This document shows, in pieces, positions 56,718 through 64,000 of a stretch of DNA of 64,000 nucleotides (positions within the stretch are counted from its first letter, which is position 1; every line of letters starts with the position of its first letter). Position numbers and translations under genes: made by a program. The stretch comes from Pseudotabrizicola sp. (GTDB lineage: Bacteria; Pseudomonadota; Alphaproteobacteria; Rhodobacterales; Rhodobacteraceae), in assembly GCF_030684215.1 (NCBI RefSeq), contig NZ_JAUXOV010000072.1, positions 1 to 64,000 of the forward strand. The letters run 5' to 3'. The notes under the pieces were generated by a model, which saw only the letters and a program-made list of their open reading frames with translations, made no database searches and was not told the DNA's origin.

Positions 56718-57712
56718 CCACCCTACCCGTCGCCACCCCGGCCCGCAAACCTGCGTCCGGCGCACAGCAAAAACTGCTGGCCTTTGCCAGCCTGATCGCG
56801 CTGTTGATGTTCTTCTCGGTTGCGTCGCCGAACTTTTTGCAAACGTCGAATATCCTGGCTATTTTGCAGGCCACCTCGGTCAACGGGGTGCTGGCAATTG
56901 CAGCCACGCTGGTGATCATTACTGGTGGCATTGATCTGTCGGTTGGCACGCTGATGACGTTTTGCGCCGTCATGGCCGGGGTAATCCTGACGAATGCCGG
57001 AATGCCGCTGCCGCTGGGTGTGGTCGGCGCCATTGCTGCTGGGGCGATATGCGGCACGATTTCCGGCACGCTGGTCGCCAAGATGAAGATCCCGCCGTTT
57101 ATTGCTACCCTTGGCATGATGCTGATTCTAAAGGGCCTGTCATTGGTCATTTCCGGCACCAAGCCGATTTACTTCAACGACACCCCCGGATTTTCGCAAA
57201 TCTCTACCGGGTCGCTGATTGGCAAGATATTCCCCACTGTGCCTGTGCCCAACGGTGTGTTGATCCTGTTCATCGTTGCTCTGGTCATCGGATATGTGCT
57301 GAACCGCACGGTGCTGGGCCGCTATTGTTTTGCGCTCGGCTCGAACGAAGAGGCCGTGCGGCTGTCCGGTGTCAACACCGACGCGTGGAAAATCGCGATT
57401 TACGCGCTGGCGGGCAGCATTTGCGGCATCGCCGGGCTGATCATCGCCTCACGCCTGAACTCTGCTCAACCTGCGCTTGGTCTGGGGTATGAGCTTGACG
57501 CGATTGCGGCTGTGGTTATCGGCGGCACCTCACTGGCGGGTGGGCGCGGATCAATCCTTGGCACAATGATCGGCGCGCTGATCATGGCCGTGCTCCTGAA
57601 CGGTTTGCGCGTCATGTCTGTGGCGCAGGAATGGCAAACAGTTGTGACCGGCGCCATCATCATCGCCGCCGTCTATGCCGACATGCTGCGCCGCCGCCGT
57701 GCCGCCGCTTAA
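56714..57712 (+). CDS. Sugar ABC transporter permease (RbsC type)
   Basis: A 332-residue membrane permease: [37 protein letters not shown] and [20 protein letters not shown] are the ribose-type permease motifs. A single permease gene implies a homodimeric pore, unlike the RhaP/RhaQ pair. The ATG at 56714 overlaps the ATPase stop. Confidence 0.9.
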   Translation: MTTLPVATPARKPASGAQQKLLAFASLIALLMFFSVASPNFLQTSNILAILQATSVNGVLAIAATLVIITGGIDLSVGTLMTFCAVMAGVILTNAGMPLPLGVVGAIAAGAICGTISGTLVAKMKIPPFIATLGMMLILKGLSLVISGTKPIYFNDTPGFSQISTGSLIGKIFPTVPVPNGVLILFIVALVIGYVLNRTVLGRYCFALGSNEEAVRLSGVNTDAWKIAIYALAGSICGIAGLIIASRLNSAQPALGLGYELDAIAAVVIGGTSLAGGRGSILGTMIGALIMAVLLNGLRVMSVAQEWQTVVTGAIIIAAVYADMLRRRRAAA

Positions 57713-57793
57713 GAACACCAACCAGAGGGCGACGAACGCCCCAAGATCCTGAGACTCGCACCATTCAACATCGACACCATGGGAGGAAACCCG

Positions 57794-58741
57794 ATGTTTA
57801 CCAGACGCACCCTGCTTGCCGCCGCATCCGCAACCGCGCTGATGCTGTCCAGCGGCCTCGCCTCGGCGCAGGACAAGATCTATATTCCGCTTGTTTCCAA
57901 GGGCTTCCAGCATCAGTTCTGGCAGGCCGTGAAATCGGGTGCCGATCAGGCTGCTGCCGAATTCGGCGTCGAAGTCACATTCGAAGGCCCAGACACCGAA
58001 GCCCAGGTCGACAAGCAGATGGACATGCTGTCCGCCGCTCTTGCCAAAAAGCCCGCAGCCCTTGGCTTTGCCGCACTTGACAGTCAGGCCGCAACCCCGC
58101 TCTTGCGTCAGGCACAAGAGGCCGGCATCCCGGTTATCGCGTTCGACTCCGGCGTTGACAGTGACATTCCGGCGACCACCGTCACCACCAACAACGTCGC
58201 GGCCGCTTCCTTGGCGGCTGACAAGATGGCCGAACTGATTGGCGGCGCAGGCAAGGTGGCACTGGTCGTTCACGATCAGACCTCGCGCACCGGGATCGAC
58301 CGCCGCGATGGATTTGTGAACCGCGTGGCAGAAGCCTATCCGGATATCGAAATCGTCGATATTCAATATGGCGGCGGCGACCAGCTTCTGTCGACCGAGA
58401 TCACCAAGGCGATGTTGACAGCGCACCCCGATATGAAGGGAATCTTTGGTGCGAACGAAGGCTCGGCTCTGGGGGTGATCAACGCGGTGCGTGAAACCAA
58501 CACCCAAGGACTTGTGGTTATCGGCTACGACTCGGGTGCTGCGCAAAAGGCTGCCGTGCGTGATGGTCTGATGGCGGGCGCGATCACCCAAAGCCCGGTC
58601 GGCATGGGCTATGAAACCGTCAAGGCCGCGATTGCCGCGACCAAGGGCGAAAGCCTGCCGAAAACCATCGACTCTGGTTTTGCATGGTATGACGCAAGCA
58701 ATATGGACGCGCCGGAAATCGCCGCCGTTCTTTACGACTGA
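57794..58741 (+). CDS. Sugar ABC transporter substrate-binding protein (RbsB type)
   Basis: A 315-residue periplasmic binding protein with a signal peptide (FTRRTLLAAASATALMLSSG, cleavage after ASA near residue 23) and the type 1 sugar-binding fold (IPVIAFDSGVDSD, GIFGANEGSALGVINAV, VVIGYDSGAAQ). The ATG at 57794 follows GGGAGG. Unlike most such operons it comes after, not before, the ATPase and permease. It is followed by hairpins at 58742-58792. Confidence 0.88.
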   Translation: MFTRRTLLAAASATALMLSSGLASAQDKIYIPLVSKGFQHQFWQAVKSGADQAAAEFGVEVTFEGPDTEAQVDKQMDMLSAALAKKPAALGFAALDSQAATPLLRQAQEAGIPVIAFDSGVDSDIPATTVTTNNVAAASLAADKMAELIGGAGKVALVVHDQTSRTGIDRRDGFVNRVAEAYPDIEIVDIQYGGGDQLLSTEITKAMLTAHPDMKGIFGANEGSALGVINAVRETNTQGLVVIGYDSGAAQKAAVRDGLMAGAITQSPVGMGYETVKAAIAATKGESLPKTIDSGFAWYDASNMDAPEIAAVLYD

Positions 58742-59608
<867 letters not shown>

Positions 59609-59615
59609 GGCCCCC

Positions 59616-61923
<2,308 letters not shown>

Positions 61924-61934
61924 AAGGAACTGAC

Positions 61935-62780
61935 ATGAAACTTCTTCGTCATGGCGCTGCTGGCGCTGAACGTCCCGGCCTTTTGCATTCGGATGGGACC
62001 ATCCGCGACCTGACCGGCATAGTGCCCGATATTGCGGGCGCTGTTCTGTCTGATGCGGGCCTGCTGGCGTTGCGCGATGTTGATGCGGGTTCGTTGCCTG
62101 TCGTGTCGGCAGATAGCCGCCTTGGTCCTTGCGTCGCCGGGACCGGAAAATTCATCTGCATCGGGCTGAATTATGCCGACCACGCCGCCGAATCCGGTCT
62201 TGCCGTGCCGCCGGAACCGGTCATCTTCATGAAGGCCACCAGCGCCATCGTCGGCCCCAATGATCCCATTGTCATCCCCCGCACATCCGAGAAAACCGAC
62301 TGGGAAGTGGAATTGGGCGTGATCATAGGAAGCCGCGCGAAATACGTCTCGGAGGCTGACGCTCTGAATTATGTCGCAGGCTACGCCGTGACCAATGATG
62401 TCAGCGAACGCGCCTTTCAGGCTGAACGCGCCGGGCAATGGACCAAGGGCAAAAGCTGTGACAACTTTGGTCAGCTTGGTCCATGGCTGGTGACACGCGA
62501 TGAGGTGGCCGACCCACAGGCCCTGTCGATGTGGCTCAAGGTCAACGGCCAGACCATGCAGAACGGTTCAACCAAAACAATGGTGTATGGCGTGGCGCAT
62601 GTTGTAAGCTATCTGTCACAGTTCATGACCCTGCATCCCGGTGATGTGATCTCGACCGGCACACCGCCCGGCGTAGGCATGGGGCAGAAACCACCCCGCT
62701 ATCTGCGGGATGGTGATGTGGTAGAGTTGGGCATCGAAGGCTTGGGCCAACAGCGTCAGGACGTCATTGCCGATACCTGA
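61935..62780 (+). CDS. Fumarylacetoacetate hydrolase family protein, probable 2,4-diketo-3-deoxy-L-fuconate hydrolase
   Basis: A 281-residue FAH-fold hydrolase. Metal ligands are Glu-x-Glu in TDWEVELGVIIG and Asp in YAVTNDVSERAFQ. ICIGLNYADHAAESG, FMKATSAIVGPNDPI and GDVISTGTPPGVGMG are family landmarks. In the non-phosphorylative fucose route the FAH enzyme splits the diketo acid to pyruvate and L-lactate. It follows the KDF dehydrogenase by 11 bases. By sequence alone ureidoglycolate lyase is a common misannotation. Confidence 0.87.
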   Translation: MKLLRHGAAGAERPGLLHSDGTIRDLTGIVPDIAGAVLSDAGLLALRDVDAGSLPVVSADSRLGPCVAGTGKFICIGLNYADHAAESGLAVPPEPVIFMKATSAIVGPNDPIVIPRTSEKTDWEVELGVIIGSRAKYVSEADALNYVAGYAVTNDVSERAFQAERAGQWTKGKSCDNFGQLGPWLVTRDEVADPQALSMWLKVNGQTMQNGSTKTMVYGVAHVVSYLSQFMTLHPGDVISTGTPPGVGMGQKPPRYLRDGDVVELGIEGLGQQRQDVIADT

Positions 62781-62793
62781 GAGACACCCGCCG

Positions 62794-63630
62794 ATGGACC
62801 TGATCGACACGCACCAGCACCTTATTTTGCGCGACAGGCTGGGCTATGGCTGGATCAAGGGCATTCCCGCCCTTGCGTCGGGCGATTTCACCATTGCGGA
62901 TTATACAGGGCTGACTGCGGGCAAAGGGGTGATCGGCAGCCTGTTTATGGAAACCGGTGTCGATGACGCGGATTATCAAAGCGAGGCCCGCCTGATCGCG
63001 GGCCTTGTGGGCACAGGCGGTCTGCTTGGGCAGATCGCCGCCTGTCGCCCGGAAGACGACGCTGGGTTTGATGCCTGGCTGGAGGCATGTGACACCCTGC
63101 ACGTCAAAGGCTTTCGCCGTATTTTGCATGTGGTGCCGGACGCAGTGTCGCAATCTGCCACCTTCCGCAGCAATCTGCGCAAGATCGGGCAGCGCGGCCT
63201 GCCGTTTGACCTGTGTGTTCTGGCGCGTCAGCATGATCTGGCGGAAGACCTGATCAAAGCCAATGATGCGCAGGTTTTCGTGTTGGATCATTGCGGCAAC
63301 CCAGACATTGCCGCCGGGGCGTATGCGCCATGGGCAGAAAGCCTGCGCCGTCTGGCGCGCTATCCACATCTTTACGCCAAACTGTCAGGCATCACGGCAA
63401 ACTGCGCGCCCGGAGCGGTCTGTGCCAATCAGTTGCGCCCCTATGTGGACCACCTGATTGATTGCTTTGGGCCTGACCGCATTTTGTGGGGTGGTGACTG
63501 GCCGGTTGTTAATATCCACAGTTCTTTGCCGGAGTGGATCGACCTGACGTGCGAGATGCTTGCCCCGCTTTCACAGGCTGACCGGCAGGCGATTGGGGTG
63601 GGAACGGCGAAGAAGGTGTATGGCATTTAG
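62794..63630 (+). CDS. Amidohydrolase 2 family lactonase, probable L-fuconolactonase
   Basis: A 278-residue TIM-barrel hydrolase. The HxH motif is at the very N-terminus (MDLIDTHQHLILRDR), with FVLDHCGNPDI and ILWGGDWPVVNI (conserved Asp) near the C-terminus. This COG3618-type family includes L-fucono-1,5-lactonase. It would open the product of the fucose dehydrogenase. It ends the operon, with no gene after it in the window. Confidence 0.85.
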   Translation: MDLIDTHQHLILRDRLGYGWIKGIPALASGDFTIADYTGLTAGKGVIGSLFMETGVDDADYQSEARLIAGLVGTGGLLGQIAACRPEDDAGFDAWLEACDTLHVKGFRRILHVVPDAVSQSATFRSNLRKIGQRGLPFDLCVLARQHDLAEDLIKANDAQVFVLDHCGNPDIAAGAYAPWAESLRRLARYPHLYAKLSGITANCAPGAVCANQLRPYVDHLIDCFGPDRILWGGDWPVVNIHSSLPEWIDLTCEMLAPLSQADRQAIGVGTAKKVYGI

Positions 63631-64000
63631 GCTGTGCGCAAAGTTCGGGCTGGCGTTTGGCCCATGATTTGACCTGAAGGAGCGCGCTGCGCGCGCATTG
63701 TTTTTGTCTCGTCGCGCGCGTGCCGCGCGTCTTCTCGGGGTGGCGCTCCGCGCGGGAGTATTTGAACAAGCAGCAATACACTATCAGGGCTTCGTCCTGG
63801 GCGCTGTTTGTACTGCAGTGATGGTTAGTGTGTTTCGGTTTGACGTGCCAGCCCTCAGCCGTTAGCTCGGGTTCGGAATGAGGATGTAGTGATGTCGGTC
63901 TTCAGGGTTCATCATCCTGCGATTGCCGGATATGTGGTGTGCAAAGGCGCCGGGGGGCGGCGTTGTGCCGCTTGTTCAACACGGCTGCCGCGCGTTTTTT
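63631..64000. other. Intergenic end of window; no gene recognised
   Basis: Very GC-rich, simple-composition stretches (many GCGC steps around 63680-63760) follow the lactonase stop. They contain the shared element GAGTATTTGAAC at 63756-63767, which also forms one arm of the hutD-hutC hairpin. The remaining sequence to 64000 shows no coding frame with family resemblance and no tRNA-like fold that I could see. It may be the 3' untranslated region plus the edge of a gene beyond the window. Confidence 0.5.

Noticed and set aside
63509-63781. A 90-codon minus-strand frame at the window end
   Set aside because: It overlaps the lactonase gene and the GC-rich untranslated region, and shows no motif or ribosome site.

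Overview
The window reads as GC-rich alphaproteobacterial chromosome, most probably from the Rhodobacterales (Roseobacter/Rhodobacter) group. The inference rests on the five-step HutF/HutG histidine pathway, a rhizobial-style rhamnose locus, a CbiZ-containing cobalamin uptake operon, TRAP and polyamine-type ABC importers, and a dispersed GAGTATTT...CCAAG terminator element I associate with this group. I saw no tRNA, rRNA, CRISPR array, transposase or phage gene. Nearly all the DNA is packed catabolic operons with 1-8 base overlaps.

Region by region. (1) 1-8.1 kb: the 3' end of a semialdehyde dehydrogenase, then the histidine utilisation locus: hutF divergent from hutI-hutH-hutG-hutU-hutD, with the repressor hutC convergent at the end. 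(2) 8.2-21.2 kb, all on the minus strand: a polyamine-type ABC importer, an amidase, an amidohydrolase, an M20 deacylase, a RidA-like protein without the catalytic Arg, a DUF1028 protein, a LysR regulator, a flavin monooxygenase-like protein and a Rieske oxygenase. This looks like a pathway for an unidentified amide or N-containing substrate. Its upstream edge abuts a dienelactone hydrolase gene that has lost its 5' part, so it may be a rearrangement boundary. (3) 21.9-32.4 kb: L-rhamnose locus, rhaD-rhaA leftward and rhaR-S-T-P-Q-U-K rightward, followed by two small genes linked to copper handling (32.5-33.4 kb).

(4) 33.5-46.3 kb: an RpiR regulator divergent from an N-formylglutamate amidohydrolase-like gene, a TRAP transporter, a glutamine synthetase-like ligase, an aldehyde dehydrogenase and an iron-type alcohol dehydrogenase. 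These converge on a leftward ABC importer. I infer a gamma-glutamylation-type route for an amine or amino alcohol; the substrate is unknown. A 22-base inverted repeat occurs on both sides of the two dehydrogenase genes. (5) 46.6-52.0 kb: a cobalamin riboswitch controlling btuB-F-C-D-cbiZ, giving corrinoid uptake plus removal of the nucleotide-loop side chain of incomplete or foreign corrinoids. (6) 52.1-63.6 kb: LacI and GntR regulators divergent from a sugar operon with a Zn-dehydrogenase, a ribose-type ABC importer and five enzymes. The enzymes fit the non-phosphorylative L-fucose route to pyruvate and lactate, using a UxaA-family protein as the probable fuconate dehydratase. The last 370 bases contain no gene I can support.

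Together the genes describe a heterotroph that takes up and oxidises histidine, deoxyhexoses (rhamnose, fucose) and amines or amides. Such substrates are typical of algal polysaccharides and dissolved organic nitrogen, although that ecological reading is inference.
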